Counted from the first letter of the stretch, positions 17,541-25,428 are shown. The stretch: 64,000 nt of DNA from Dongia rigui (GCF_034044635.1 NZ_JAXCLX010000001.1:2294001-2358000); one strand, 5' to 3'. Notes: generated by a model from the letters alone, not told the origin. Numbers and translations are program-made.

Positions 17541-17912
17541 ATGCGCCGCATCCTGGCCGCCCTCGTTCTGACCGTTTCCCTGGCGACGTCCCTCGCAATA
17601 TCGCTGCCGGCCTTCGCCACTGACTACCTGTCCGGCATCAGCGACCTGCCGCTGCCAGCCGGCCTGGTCGAGGCCAAGGACAAATCCACCGTGTTCGATT
17701 CCGCCGTCGGCCGCGTCGTGACCGCCTATGCGACCGGCCCGGGGACCGCCGACAGCGTCCATGACTTCTATGACGACACGCTGCCGCAACTCGGCTGGAC
17801 CCAGACCGATGAGGGCAATTGGCGGCGCGAGAAGCAGACCTTGAAAATCGATGTGCTCGGCCCCGAAGCCGGCCCCGTCACCGCGACCTTCACGCTTTCC
17901 TCCGATAATTGA
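17541..17912 (+). CDS. Small secreted protein of unknown function
   Basis: A 123-residue protein with a clear signal peptide (MRRILAALVLTVSLATSLAI, cleavage probably after PAFA near residue 27). The mature part of about 95 residues contains LPLPAGLVEAKDKSTVFDSAVGRVV and a C-terminal beta-rich stretch (FYDDTLPQLGWTQTDEGNWR, then EKQTLKIDVLG). I do not recognise a named domain. It should be periplasmic. The enoyl-CoA hydratase gene starts 33 bp downstream on the same strand, so they are probably cotranscribed, though a link between a periplasmic protein and a cytoplasmic hydratase is not obvious. Confidence 0.75.
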   Translation: MRRILAALVLTVSLATSLAISLPAFATDYLSGISDLPLPAGLVEAKDKSTVFDSAVGRVVTAYATGPGTADSVHDFYDDTLPQLGWTQTDEGNWRREKQTLKIDVLGPEAGPVTATFTLSSDN

Positions 17913-17945
17913 TTCCATAGCACCTCAGTCGAACGAGACCCCATC

Positions 17946-18722
17946 ATGGCATTCGCCACCATCGAGCTTGAAAAGAAGGGCCGCGTCGGCCTCATCCGGT
18001 TGAACCGCCCGCAGGCCCTCAATGCGCTCTGCGATGAATTGGTGCGCGAATTGGGGACCGCCTTGAACGAGCTCGAAGCGGACAGCGCCATCGGCGCCAT
18101 CGTCCTCACCGGCTCGGAGAAGGCCTTTGCCGCCGGCGCCGATATCAAGGAGATGAAGGACCGCGGTTTCGTCGACGTGCTGGTTGCCGATTTCATCACC
18201 AATGGCTGGGAACGCATTTCGACCGTGCGCAAACCCATCATCGCCGCCGTCGCCGGCTTTGCATTGGGTGGTGGCTGCGAGATCGCCATGATGTGTGACT
18301 TCATCATCGCGGCGGAGAATGCGAAATTCGGCCAGCCGGAAATCACGCTCGGCATCATTCCCGGCGCCGGCGGCACGCAGCGTTTGACCCGCGCTGTCGG
18401 CAAGGCGAAGGCGATGGATCTCGTCCTCACCGGCCGCATGATGGATGCAGCGGAAGCCGAGCGCAGCGGCCTCGTCGCCCGCGTCGTGGCGGCCGAGAAA
18501 CTCCTCGATGAAGCGCTGGCGGCGGCAGAAAAAATCGCCGGCTTCTCCCTCCCCATCGTCCTCATGGCGAAGGAGAGCGTGAACCGCGCCTTCGAATCGA
18601 GCCTTGCCGAGGGCATCAAGTTCGAGCGCCGCCTGTTCCATGCGGCCTTCGGCACCGAGGACCAGAAGGAAGGCATGGCGGCCTTCGTGGAAAAGCGGAA
18701 ACCGGTCTTCAAGCACCGCTGA
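17946..18722 (+). CDS. Enoyl-CoA hydratase
   Basis: A 258-residue crotonase-fold enzyme that adds water across the double bond of trans-2-enoyl-CoA in fatty acid or side-chain degradation. Oxyanion-hole segments are [14 protein letters not shown] (residues about 60-73) and [17 protein letters not shown]. The catalytic glutamates fall in the GGGCE and [19 protein letters not shown] regions, as in rat mitochondrial hydratase. Length is normal. Similar enzymes include PaaF and short-chain hydratases, and the sequence alone cannot separate them. It follows a small secreted protein gene and is not adjacent to other beta-oxidation genes, which lie at the far end of the window. Confidence 0.92.
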   Translation: MAFATIELEKKGRVGLIRLNRPQALNALCDELVRELGTALNELEADSAIGAIVLTGSEKAFAAGADIKEMKDRGFVDVLVADFITNGWERISTVRKPIIAAVAGFALGGGCEIAMMCDFIIAAENAKFGQPEITLGIIPGAGGTQRLTRAVGKAKAMDLVLTGRMMDAAEAERSGLVARVVAAEKLLDEALAAAEKIAGFSLPIVLMAKESVNRAFESSLAEGIKFERRLFHAAFGTEDQKEGMAAFVEKRKPVFKHR

Positions 18723-18733
18723 GGCATGGCTGA

Positions 18734-18838
18734 GCCCATCCCCGAAGGGACGGGGATTTGGCCAGGGTTTGCACCAACCGCGCGGCGCCCCACGTTCCTG
18801 GTCGCTCTCCCTTCAGGGGGCGAGTCAGGATGGGGGGC
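18734..18838. repeat. Diverged paired palindromic repeat
   Basis: Left end GCCCATCCCCGAAGGGACGG with a CCCCG/CGGGG hairpin and right end GGCGAGTCAGGATGGGGGGC form an imperfect inverted pair. It resembles in layout, but not in sequence, the two repeat families seen elsewhere in the window. It follows the enoyl-CoA hydratase gene. Confidence 0.5.
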
Positions 18839-18893
18839 GCCAGTGACGGGTTCAGCCGGCCGCCCCGGGTCGGCTGGGGCCCTTCCCGGCAAA

Positions 18894-18932
18894 TAATCGT
18901 ACAGGTATCACAGGTGGTATATCGAACGATTA
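18894..18932. promoter_or_regulatory. Dyad element upstream of the cold-shock gene
   Basis: Seven-base arms TAATCGT (18894-18900) and ACGATTA (18926-18932) enclose 25 bp with two GGTAT repeats. It lies in the 416-bp gap between the hydratase and cold-shock genes, about 45 bp before a likely promoter. It could be an operator. No regulator can be assigned. Confidence 0.4.
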
Positions 18933-18976
18933 CAAGCTACTAGGGAAAGCACCGCGACTCCATGTCGCCTTTCTTC

Positions 18977-19004
18977 TTGCGTCTTTGCTTAGATTTTCTA
19001 TTTT
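18977..19004 (+). promoter_or_regulatory. Likely promoter of the cold-shock gene
   Basis: TTGCGT (18977-18982) and TATTTT (18999-19004) are 16 bp apart in an AT-rich stretch. Transcription from here would give a leader of about 125 bases before the ATG, the kind of long 5' untranslated region used for temperature control of csp mRNAs. Confidence 0.45.
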
Positions 19005-19138
19005 AGGGTTGTCATTCTGCTTCGTACTGCCGACCTGCTACGCCCTCCGGGTGCCCAGATCGCGTCAAGATCGAGACACAGTCTGATGCGTTGCCCATCG
19101 GGGGTGGCGCCACCCAACTATGTTTACGGAGGACAGCA

Positions 19139-19348
19139 ATGCCGACCGGCACTGTCAAATGGTTCAACAGCACCAAGGGTTACGGTTTCATTCAGCCGGA
19201 AGCCGGTGGCCCGGACGTGTTCGTTCACATCTCGGCCGTCGAGCGCGCCGGCATGGGCACGCTCAACGATGGCCAGAAGGTCTCGTACGAAGTGCACAAC
19301 GACCCGAAGCGCGGCAAGAGCTCGGCCGAGAATCTCAAGGCCGTCTAA
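19139..19348 (+). CDS. Cold-shock domain protein
   Basis: A 69-residue protein made of one cold-shock domain, an OB-fold that binds single-stranded RNA and DNA and melts mRNA structure. Both RNP motifs are present: KGYGFIQPE (RNP1) and [10 protein letters not shown] (RNP2). The ATG at 19139 follows a good GGAGGA and begins [10 protein letters not shown], the usual start. Upstream in-frame codons would add unrelated residues. The long leader and the downstream terminator make this a single-gene transcript. Expression could be cold, stationary phase or constitutive: paralogues differ, so I give no gene number. Confidence 0.96.
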   Translation: MPTGTVKWFNSTKGYGFIQPEAGGPDVFVHISAVERAGMGTLNDGQKVSYEVHNDPKRGKSSAENLKAV

Positions 19349-19383
19349 GCTGACCGTTTAGCGTCGTTCGCGACGTTGATGGA

Positions 19384-19419
19384 AATGGGGCACCCCGCAA
19401 CGGGTGCCCCATTGCTTTT
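19384..19419 (+). terminator. Rho-independent terminator of the cold-shock gene
   Basis: Perfect 12-bp stem AATGGGGCACCC / GGGTGCCCCATT (19384-19395 and 19102-position equivalent 19402-19413) followed by GCTTTT. It lies 35 bp after the stop. Confidence 0.9.
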
Positions 19420-19544
19420 GTCATAGCGTGAACTGCCTTCGTGCCGGCCGGGCGATCTCGCCCGCTTTTTTGCCGGCGCGTCCGACATCCGCCCGCGACC
19501 GCCATCCTCGGCGCCGGGCCAATGATCAAAAGATGGAGATTTCC

Positions 19545-19772
19545 ATGGCACGCAAGAAACCAGTCGTCGATGCCGGCTTCGTCCTCTTCGACGTCGTCTA
19601 TCAGGACGGCCGCCAGACCTCGAACCGTAAAGTGCCCGCAGCGGATCTCGGCGGTCTCGACGGCGACGATCCCGCAAAGACCTTCATCGAAGAACAGGAC
19701 CGCAAGATCGCCGAAATGTCCGGCCAATCTCGCGGCCCCATCAAAACCATGAAGCGCTCACCGAACCAGTAA
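19545..19772 (+). CDS. Small unknown protein, 75 residues
   Basis: The frame starting at ATG 19545 follows GGAGA at a spacing of 5 and encodes MARKKPVVDAGFVLFDVVYQ and then a hydrophilic, acidic centre (LGGLDGDDPAKTF) and a basic end. Longer in-frame starts exist upstream but lack a ribosome binding site and have atypical composition. I do not recognise a family. No signal peptide or membrane helix is visible, so it should be cytoplasmic. It follows the terminator of the cold-shock gene and converges on the fumarylacetoacetate hydrolase gene, 22 bp away. Confidence 0.65.
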   Translation: MARKKPVVDAGFVLFDVVYQDGRQTSNRKVPAADLGGLDGDDPAKTFIEEQDRKIAEMSGQSRGPIKTMKRSPNQ

Positions 19773-19794
19773 GCGGGCGCCCGGTGACGGGTCT

Positions 19795-20796
19795 CTATCC
19801 CACCACCTGATCGATCGCGCCGAAGATCGAGGCGCCGCCGGCATCCAGCATCTCGATCCGCACGCGGTCGCCCGATTGCAGGAACGGCGTTACCGGTTTC
19901 CCACCCGCGATCTGTTCCACCATGCGCCGCTCGGCGATGCAGGAATAGCCGCGGCCACCTTCTGCGACCCAGGTACCAGGCCCGCCATCGGGCCCCCGGT
20001 TGGAAACCGTGCCGGAACCGATGATGGTGCCCGCCCCCAAGGCTCGTGATTTCGCGGCATGGGCGATGAGCGTCGGAAAGTCGAAGGTCATGTCGGTGCC
20101 GGCATCGGGACAGCCGAACATCGCGCCATTGAGGAAGGAACGCAGCGCACCGCTGAGCTTGCGCCCGTCCCAGGCATCGCCCAACGCATCCGGCGTCACC
20201 GCGACCGGCGAAAAGGCCGATGACGGCTTCGACTGGAAGAAGCCGAAACCCTTGGCAAGCTCGTCGGGGATGAGGCCGCGCAGCGAGACGTCATTCACCA
20301 GCATGACGAGGCGGATGCGCGAGGCGGCCTCGGCGACGCTGCTGCCCAGTGCCACGTCATCCGTCACCACCGCGATCTCGGCCTCGAAATCGCAGCCCCA
20401 TGTGGGATCACGCAGCGGGATCGCCTCGGTAGGGCCCAAGAACGTGTCCGACCCGCCCTGATACATCAGCGGGTCGGTCCAGAAGCTTGCCGGCATCTCG
20501 GCGCCGCGTGCCTGCCGCACCAAGGCGACATGGTTCACATAGGCCGAGCCATCGGCCCATTGGTAAGCGCGCGGGAGCGGCGAGAGGCACTGGGTTGCAT
20601 CAAAGGCATTTCCCTCGATCTCGCCGGCATTGAGGCGGCGTGACAAGGCCCTAAGCACCGGTTCGGCCGCGGCCCAATCATCGAGGGCTGCCTGCAGGGT
20701 CGGATATTCGGTTACCGGAACCGCCTGCTTCAGCGCGCGGTCGACGACATGCAAGGCACCGTCACGGGTGCCGTTCTTCAAGGATGCCAGCTTCAT
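19795..20796 (-). CDS. Fumarylacetoacetate hydrolase family protein
   Basis: A 333-residue enzyme that splits fumarylacetoacetate to fumarate and acetoacetate, the last step of tyrosine breakdown. The metal-binding core is visible: CDFEAEIAVVTDDVALG (acidic ligands), MLVNDVSLRGLIPDELAKGFGF and the C-terminal GAGTIIGSGTVSNRG block. It is the third gene of an operon after hpd and a VOC gene, and its start overlaps the stop of the VOC gene by 4 bp. That context makes fumarylacetoacetate the likely substrate, although FAH family members act on several beta-diketone acids. Confidence 0.9.
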   Translation of the reverse strand: MKLASLKNGTRDGALHVVDRALKQAVPVTEYPTLQAALDDWAAAEPVLRALSRRLNAGEIEGNAFDATQCLSPLPRAYQWADGSAYVNHVALVRQARGAEMPASFWTDPLMYQGGSDTFLGPTEAIPLRDPTWGCDFEAEIAVVTDDVALGSSVAEAASRIRLVMLVNDVSLRGLIPDELAKGFGFFQSKPSSAFSPVAVTPDALGDAWDGRKLSGALRSFLNGAMFGCPDAGTDMTFDFPTLIAHAAKSRALGAGTIIGSGTVSNRGPDGGPGTWVAEGGRGYSCIAERRMVEQIAGGKPVTPFLQSGDRVRIEMLDAGGASIFGAIDQVVG

Positions 20797-21338
20797 GCCT
20801 TCAGCGACCCGTCATGCAGCCAGGCCGCGTGTTTGGGGGCGCGGCGCGTCTTCGCCCATTCTTCCAGCATCGCCCATTTGACCTCATCGAGGCGCCGCTT
20901 CATCTCCGGCGTCTGGATGTCATGCGCCAATTCGATGCGGTGGCCGTTGGGGTCGAAGAAATAGATCGAATGAAACAGGGTATGGTCGACCGGGCCGATC
21001 ACCTTGATGCCGGCTTGCACCAGGCGTTCCTTCGCCGCCAGCAGTTCCGCCTCGCTGTTCACCTTCAATGCCAGATGCTGCACCCAGGCAGGGGTGTTGC
21101 GGTCGCGGTCCATCTCGGTCTTGGTCGGCAATTCGAAGAAGGCCAGGATATTGCCACCACCCGCATCCAGGAAGACATGCATGTAAGGGTCCGGCTCCTT
21201 GGTCGATGGCACCTCGTCCTCGGCAATCGCCAGCACGAATTCCATGCCGAGATGCCGCTGGTACCATTCCACCGTTTCCTTGGCGTCGCGGCAGCGATAG
21301 GCAACGTGGTGAACGCCGTGCAGTCTCAATCCGCTCAT
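20793..21338 (-). CDS. VOC family protein in the tyrosine catabolic operon
   Basis: A 181-residue single-chain VOC protein. The N-terminal module begins GVHHVAYRCRDAKETVEWYQRHLG with a likely metal His, and the C-terminal module contains VQHLALKVNSEAELLAAKERL and SIYFFDPNGHRIELAHD, with His and Glu in ligand positions. So a metal-dependent dioxygenase, isomerase or lyase is plausible. The ATG at 21338 follows GAGGAG. It lies between hpd (10-bp gap) and the FAH gene (4-bp overlap), so it probably acts on a tyrosine or homogentisate intermediate. No homogentisate 1,2-dioxygenase gene is present here. Confidence 0.82.
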   Translation of the reverse strand: MSGLRLHGVHHVAYRCRDAKETVEWYQRHLGMEFVLAIAEDEVPSTKEPDPYMHVFLDAGGGNILAFFELPTKTEMDRDRNTPAWVQHLALKVNSEAELLAAKERLVQAGIKVIGPVDHTLFHSIYFFDPNGHRIELAHDIQTPEMKRRLDEVKWAMLEEWAKTRRAPKHAAWLHDGSLKA

Positions 21339-21348
21339 CGCCTGCTCC

Positions 21349-22416
21349 TCAGTTCTGACCAACGACTTTGCGCTCGATCTGCTCGCGCTCGATCGAGCGG
21401 AAGAGGGCGGCGAAATTCCCTTCGCCGAAGCCTTCCTCGCGCTTCCTTTGGATGATCTCGAAGAAGACCGGCCCCAGCAGCGTCGTGGTGAAGATCTGAA
21501 TGAGGATGCGCGGATCGCCCTTCTCGGTGCTGCCGTCGATGAGGAGGCCGCGCGATTTCAGCTCACCCACATCCTCGCCATGGCCGGGCAGGCGTTCCTC
21601 CAGCATGTCGTAATAGGCATGGGGCGGCGCCTTCATGAACGGGACACCGTTCCCCCGCAGGCGGTCGACGGTCGCGAAAATATCATCGGTCGAAAGGGCG
21701 ATATGCTGGATGCCCTCGCCATTGAAGCGCATCAGGAATTCTTCGATCTGCCCGGTTTCCTTCGAGGCTTCCTCATTGAGCGGGATGCGGATGCGCCCGT
21801 CGGGTGCCGCCATCGCCTTCGAATGCAGGCCGGTATACTCGCCCTTGATGTCGAAGTAACGCACCTGGGCGAAGTTGAAGAGCCGCTCGTAATAGCCGGC
21901 CCAGAAGGCCATGCGGCCCTTATAGACATTGTGCGTCAGGTGATCGATCTCGAGGAGGCCAAGGCCCTTCGGCTCGCGCTCGGGAGTGAGATAGCGGAAG
22001 TCGATGTCATAGATGCTGGCGCCCGGGGCATAGCGGTCGATGAGATAGATCGGCGCCCCGCCGATGCCTTTGATCGCCGGCAGCTTCAGCTCCATCGGTC
22101 CCGGCGCGATGTCGATCGGCTGCGCCCCGCGCCGCAGGAGTTCGGCATAGGCCTGATGCGCATCGGCAACGCGGAAGGCCATGCCGCAGGCCGAGGGGCC
22201 ATGCTCCTCGGCGAAATACTGCGCAAGGCTGCCCTTCTCCTGGTTGACGATGAAGTTGATCGCCCCCTGGCGATAGAGTTGGACGTTCTTCGAGCGGTGC
22301 TGTGCCACCAGGGTGAAGCCCAGCGCCTTGAAGACCTGGTCGAGGACCTCGGGATCCGGGGCGGCGAATTCGACGAATTCGAAGCCGTCGAGACCGATGG
22401 GGTTCTGGGCGTCCAT
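21349..22416 (-). CDS. hpd: 4-hydroxyphenylpyruvate dioxygenase
   Basis: HPPD converts 4-hydroxyphenylpyruvate to homogentisate with Fe(II) and O2. From ATG 22416 it has 355 residues, normal length. The iron triad is visible as the His in [12 protein letters not shown], the His in [13 protein letters not shown] and the Glu in [11 protein letters not shown]. The C-terminal helix ([18 protein letters not shown]) that gates the active site is present. An upstream in-frame ATG at 22452 would add 12 residues and overlap the regulatory dyad. It heads the operon hpd-VOC-FAH and faces an IclR regulator gene, the usual arrangement for ligand-induced aromatic catabolism. Confidence 0.95.
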   Translation of the reverse strand: MDAQNPIGLDGFEFVEFAAPDPEVLDQVFKALGFTLVAQHRSKNVQLYRQGAINFIVNQEKGSLAQYFAEEHGPSACGMAFRVADAHQAYAELLRRGAQPIDIAPGPMELKLPAIKGIGGAPIYLIDRYAPGASIYDIDFRYLTPEREPKGLGLLEIDHLTHNVYKGRMAFWAGYYERLFNFAQVRYFDIKGEYTGLHSKAMAAPDGRIRIPLNEEASKETGQIEEFLMRFNGEGIQHIALSTDDIFATVDRLRGNGVPFMKAPPHAYYDMLEERLPGHGEDVGELKSRGLLIDGSTEKGDPRILIQIFTTTLLGPVFFEIIQRKREEGFGEGNFAALFRSIEREQIERKVVGQN

Positions 22417-22447
22417 GCAAATGCCTCGCGTCAGCATTGGGTACGTC

Positions 22448-22477
22448 CCCAAAACTACCCCCGAGGGGCAATTTGGG
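22448..22477. promoter_or_regulatory. Dyad between hpd and the IclR regulator
   Basis: CCCAAA (22448-22453) and TTTGGG (22472-22477) enclose an inner CCCC/GGGG pair. The element sits midway in the 98-bp divergent gap, the expected place for an IclR-family operator controlling both genes. It is an inference from position and symmetry. Confidence 0.45.
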
Positions 22478-22514
22478 CCTAGACCCGCGTCTCACCTGGT
22501 GGAACACTTCAGGG

Positions 22515-23282
22515 ATGCAGAAGACGAATCGGAGCCTCGAGCGCGGCCTCATCCTGCTGCGCCAGCTGGAGCTGAAAGGCCCCGCCACCCTCTCGGCGCT
22601 GGCCCGCCACGGCGATTTGCCGAAGGCCACGGCCAGCCGCCTGCTGCTGACGCTGGTCGAGGCGGGCTGGGTCTATCGCCGCCGCAATGACGGGCTGTTC
22701 GTTGCCACCCTGCCGCAGGCGGCCCCGCTGGCCGAACCGGATCGCGGCCGCATCGCGCGGGCAGCCTTGCCCTATCTTGTTGATTTGTCTGAGGTTACGG
22801 GTCTCGCGGCCGACCTTGTCTGGGTCATGGGTGTGGGCGTCCTGGAAGTGGTCGAATCGACAAGGACGGCGCAGATCGGCGGGGTCGATCCCAAGGTCGC
22901 GGGCTTCCGCCCCTCGCTCGTCTTCTCCGCCCCCGGCCGTGCGCTGCTCGCCGCCTGCGACCCAGCCACCCGCGCCCGGCATCTCGCCCACGTCACCCGC
23001 CTCGATTCCCCGGCCGAGCGCCTTGCTGTCACCAAGGGGCAACTGGCCAACGAACTCGCCCTCACCAAGAAGCGCGGCTACGGACAACGCGCCGCCGGAT
23101 ATTGGCCGCAATCCTCGGATTACGGGCGCGAACCGATGGATATCGCGGTGCCGATCGGGACCCAGGGCTGCCTCAGCCTGGTCTGGCCGGCGGAGGCCCA
23201 TGAGGCGGATGAGGTCGCCGCCGCCAATCTCATGCAGCTGCGCGAGACGGCGCGTGCCATCGGCCGCGTGGTCGGGCCCTAA
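22515..23282 (+). CDS. IclR-family transcriptional regulator
   Basis: A 255-residue regulator with an N-terminal winged helix (residues about 5-65: NRSLERGLILLRQLELKGPA ... GDLPKATASRLLLTLVEAGWV) and a C-terminal IclR effector domain (LPYLVDLSEVTGLAADLVWV, then LVFSAPGRALLAA and IGTQGCLSLVWPAE). The ATG at 22515 begins the winged helix directly; upstream in-frame codons run through the operator region. It is divergent from hpd, so it most likely senses a tyrosine breakdown product such as homogentisate or 4-hydroxyphenylpyruvate and controls hpd-VOC-FAH. Its stop overlaps that of the convergent MarR gene by 4 bp. Confidence 0.88.
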   Translation: MQKTNRSLERGLILLRQLELKGPATLSALARHGDLPKATASRLLLTLVEAGWVYRRRNDGLFVATLPQAAPLAEPDRGRIARAALPYLVDLSEVTGLAADLVWVMGVGVLEVVESTRTAQIGGVDPKVAGFRPSLVFSAPGRALLAACDPATRARHLAHVTRLDSPAERLAVTKGQLANELALTKKRGYGQRAAGYWPQSSDYGREPMDIAVPIGTQGCLSLVWPAEAHEADEVAAANLMQLRETARAIGRVVGP

Positions 23283-23767
23283 TCGGTCTCGCGGGCAAGC
23301 CCCACCAGCCAGCGGCGGACGACCTGCTCCTCGGCGGCGCTGAGATCCTGGCGCAACCAGGCATCGAGGCGCTGCACGGGCTTGCGGCACTGGACCAGCA
23401 TCGCACGGCCGGCGGCGGTCACGTCGATATGCTGGATGCGGCCGTGGACCGCATGCTTGCGGCGTTCGACCAGCCCGGCCTTGATGAGGTTGGCAACGAT
23501 GACGCTGACCGTCTGCGGCGTGAGCAGGGAAAGGCGCGCGAGATCGGCGCCGGAAAGGCCCGGATAATTCGCCAGCATGGTGAGGACGACGAATTGCGGA
23601 TTGGTGATGCCGATCTCGGCCAATTCCAGTTCGAAGCGGTGGCGATGGGCGACACCGGCCTGGCGCAGCAGATAGCCAAGATGCCCGCCTTCGCCGCGCT
23701 TGCCTTCACCCGCCTTGGGGACATGCACGTGCGGCATGGCGGGGTGATCCGGGTGACGCTTGCGCAT
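23279..23767 (-). CDS. MarR-family transcriptional regulator
   Basis: A 162-residue MarR-type winged-helix protein. After an N-terminal His/Lys-rich stretch comes LGYLLRQAGVAHRHRFELEL, then the DNA-binding core VLTMLANYPGLSGADLARLS and LTPQTVSVIVANLIKAGLVERRKHAVHGRIQHIDVT (recognition helix and wing). Start uncertain: ATG 23767 or ATG 23737, neither with a strong ribosome binding site. It is divergent from an AhpD-like gene over a 65-bp region that contains a near-perfect palindrome. Autoregulation and control of that gene in response to oxidants or phenolics fit the family, as inference. Confidence 0.88.
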   Translation of the reverse strand: MRKRHPDHPAMPHVHVPKAGEGKRGEGGHLGYLLRQAGVAHRHRFELELAEIGITNPQFVVLTMLANYPGLSGADLARLSLLTPQTVSVIVANLIKAGLVERRKHAVHGRIQHIDVTAAGRAMLVQCRKPVQRLDAWLRQDLSAAEEQVVRRWLVGLARETD

Positions 23768-23768
23768 G

Positions 23769-23805
23769 ATATCAGAGCTCTTATATGTTGTTCGTATTCT
23801 GATAT
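23769..23805. promoter_or_regulatory. Probable MarR operator between marR-type and ahpD-like genes
   Basis: Arms ATATCAGA (23769-23776) and TCTGATAT (23798-23805) are exact complements. In addition 23769-23786 alone forms an 18-bp near palindrome around AGAGCTCT. This is the size of a MarR dimer site, in an AT-rich gap beside the regulator start codon. Confidence 0.6.
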
Positions 23806-23832
23806 TATCCGATTTTCTGGAGAGAACCAGCC

Positions 23833-24288
23833 ATGTCCGTGACCCCCCGTATGACACTGGAGGATTTCTACAAGATTGCCCCGGATGCCCGGGATGCGCT
23901 CATCGCCCTTGGCAAGGCCGTCGATGCCTCTGGCCTGGAAAAGGAACTGACCGAACTGGTCAAGCTGCGGGTCTCGCAGATCAATGGCTGCGCGTTCTGC
24001 TTGCAGTTGCATCTGGGCATCGCGCGCAAGCTCGGGATCAAGGCGTCCAAGCTCGACCTCGCCGCTGCCTGGCGCGATGCGGACATTTACACGCCCCGCG
24101 AGCGGGCAGCACTCGCCTGGGCCGAGATATTGACCCAGGCCGAACATGGGGCGGCGTCGGATGCGGCATTCGACAGCTTGCGGCAGGAATTTAATCAGAG
24201 TGACATCGCGTTTCTGACCGCTGCCATTGCCAATATCAATGCCTGGAATCGCATTTGCGGCGGTCTCCGCTTCGCGCCGGTTATCTAA
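23833..24288 (+). CDS. Carboxymuconolactone decarboxylase (AhpD-like) family protein
   Basis: A 151-residue AhpD-fold protein. The redox motif is GCAFCLQLHLGIA (CxxC followed by His, residues about 53-62), preceded by LEKELTELVKLRVSQING, a typical family helix. Proteins with this motif act as peroxidase partners or peroxidases, while decarboxylases lack the CxxC, so a redox role is more likely. The gene faces a MarR regulator over a shared operator, the usual set-up for an oxidant-inducible defence gene. ATG 23833 is preceded by GGAGAG. Confidence 0.85.
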   Translation: MSVTPRMTLEDFYKIAPDARDALIALGKAVDASGLEKELTELVKLRVSQINGCAFCLQLHLGIARKLGIKASKLDLAAAWRDADIYTPRERAALAWAEILTQAEHGAASDAAFDSLRQEFNQSDIAFLTAAIANINAWNRICGGLRFAPVI

Positions 24289-24380
24289 TGTTTACCGCCT
24301 GATAAACCATTTCCTAACCAAGTTGGGGCACTCTGGCCGCCATTGCTCCGGCATTTGCCCGGGGCCAGGAAGGTATTTGA

Positions 24381-24707
24381 ATGCAGGCCCCAATTACCCA
24401 GGCGTTGCCGCGCCTCACGCTGAAGAACATGCATGTGATGCTCGATCGGAAAGTTCATCCGATCGTGAATATGAACATCCAGGATGTGCTGATCGGCGGC
24501 ATGCCGGATTGGATGGCGATCGGCCAACGCGTCCAGTTTTCGTTCGTCATCACGCTGAAGGAATGGGAGCGCAGCCTGCCGACCTATGGCGTCGTCATCA
24601 AGAATGAAGGCGGCAATTGCGACGTGCGCTATACCCCGCCCACACCCAGCTGGCGCAACATCCTGATGAAGCTGGTGTCGGAAGAAGCACGCGCGGCCAA
24701 GAAGTAA
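24381..24707 (+). CDS. Unknown protein, possibly PilZ-like
   Basis: A 108-residue protein with no signal peptide or membrane helix. The central part (VNMNIQDVLIGGMPDWMAIG then QRVQFSFVI) has the look of a PilZ beta barrel, where a D/NxSxxG element is followed by a short loop and hydrophobic strands. The RxxxR half of a cyclic-di-GMP site is not convincing (LDRKV is the nearest). If PilZ, it may not bind the nucleotide. The C-terminus is basic. It stands alone between the AhpD-like gene and the convergent moaE. Confidence 0.6.
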   Translation: MQAPITQALPRLTLKNMHVMLDRKVHPIVNMNIQDVLIGGMPDWMAIGQRVQFSFVITLKEWERSLPTYGVVIKNEGGNCDVRYTPPTPSWRNILMKLVSEEARAAKK

Positions 24708-24713
24708 CCCGCC

Positions 24714-25163
24714 TCAGCGTTGCCAGCGCTCCGCTGCCTGATCGTCGCTTGCCTTGGCGTCGACCCAGTTCTGGGTGCTGCCGTCATCTTCCAATTTCCA
24801 GAACGGCGCCTTGGTCTTCAGCCAATCGATGAGGAAGGCGCAAGATGCCAAGGCCGCCTCGCGATGCGCCGAGGCCGTGGCCACCAGCACGATCCGATCA
24901 CCGGGCAGCAATTTGCCATAGCGGTGGATGATCAGGCACCGCGCCAGCGGCCAGCGCTGCATCGCCTCGTCGGCAATCGCGGTCAGCTGCTTCTCGGTCA
25001 TGCCGGGATAATGCTCCAGCGTCATGCTTGAGCCTTGGCCGCCCATGTCGCGCACCAGGCCGGTGAAGCTGGCGACACCACCCACCTGGGTATCGCCCTC
25101 GCTCAAGGCTGCCAGTTCCGCGCCGATATCGAAATCCTCGCGCTGGACCTTGACCGTGATCAT
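24714..25163 (-). CDS. moaE: Molybdopterin synthase catalytic subunit MoaE
   Basis: MoaE, with MoaD, puts two sulfurs into cyclic pyranopterin phosphate to make molybdopterin. The 149-residue protein has the family blocks GGVASFTGLVRDMGGQG, LEHYPGMTEKQL, IIHRYGKLLPGDRIVLVA and FLIDWLKTKAPFWKLE, which includes the lysines of the active site. The C-terminal tail (GSTQNWVDAKASDDQAAERW) is normal. moaD lies 3 bp upstream and a PAS_5 gene before that, so the three form one transcript. Other moa genes are not in the window. Confidence 0.94.
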   Translation of the reverse strand: MITVKVQREDFDIGAELAALSEGDTQVGGVASFTGLVRDMGGQGSSMTLEHYPGMTEKQLTAIADEAMQRWPLARCLIIHRYGKLLPGDRIVLVATASAHREAALASCAFLIDWLKTKAPFWKLEDDGSTQNWVDAKASDDQAAERWQR

Positions 25164-25166
25164 GAC

Positions 25167-25418
25167 TCAGCCGCCGGTGACGGGTGGAAACAGGGCCACT
25201 TCATCGCCCGTCTTTACCGGGTGATCGGCACCGACATATTCCTGGTTGACCGCCACCTTCACCACCTTGCGTTCCTTGAGGGCGCCCGCGTAATTGTCGC
25301 CGCGCGCGGCCAGCCAATCGAGCAAATCGCCCACAGTGGCGACATGGGGCGGCAGGGTGATCTGTTCTTCACCGACGCCGATCTTGGCGCGGATCCAGGC
25401 GAAATAAAGCAGTTTCAT
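25167..25418 (-). CDS. moaD: Molybdopterin synthase sulfur carrier subunit MoaD
   Basis: MoaD is a ubiquitin-fold carrier of 83 residues that ends in the required Gly-Gly (FPPVTGG), where a thiocarboxylate is formed by MoeB-type enzymes. The N-terminal MKLLYFAWIRAKIGVGEEQI and the middle VAVNQEYVGADHPVKTGDEVALFPP match the family. It lies between the PAS_5 gene (10-bp gap) and moaE (3-bp gap). The size and terminal motif leave little doubt. Confidence 0.94.
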   Translation of the reverse strand: MKLLYFAWIRAKIGVGEEQITLPPHVATVGDLLDWLAARGDNYAGALKERKVVKVAVNQEYVGADHPVKTGDEVALFPPVTGG

Positions 25419-25428
25419 GGGGCAACAT

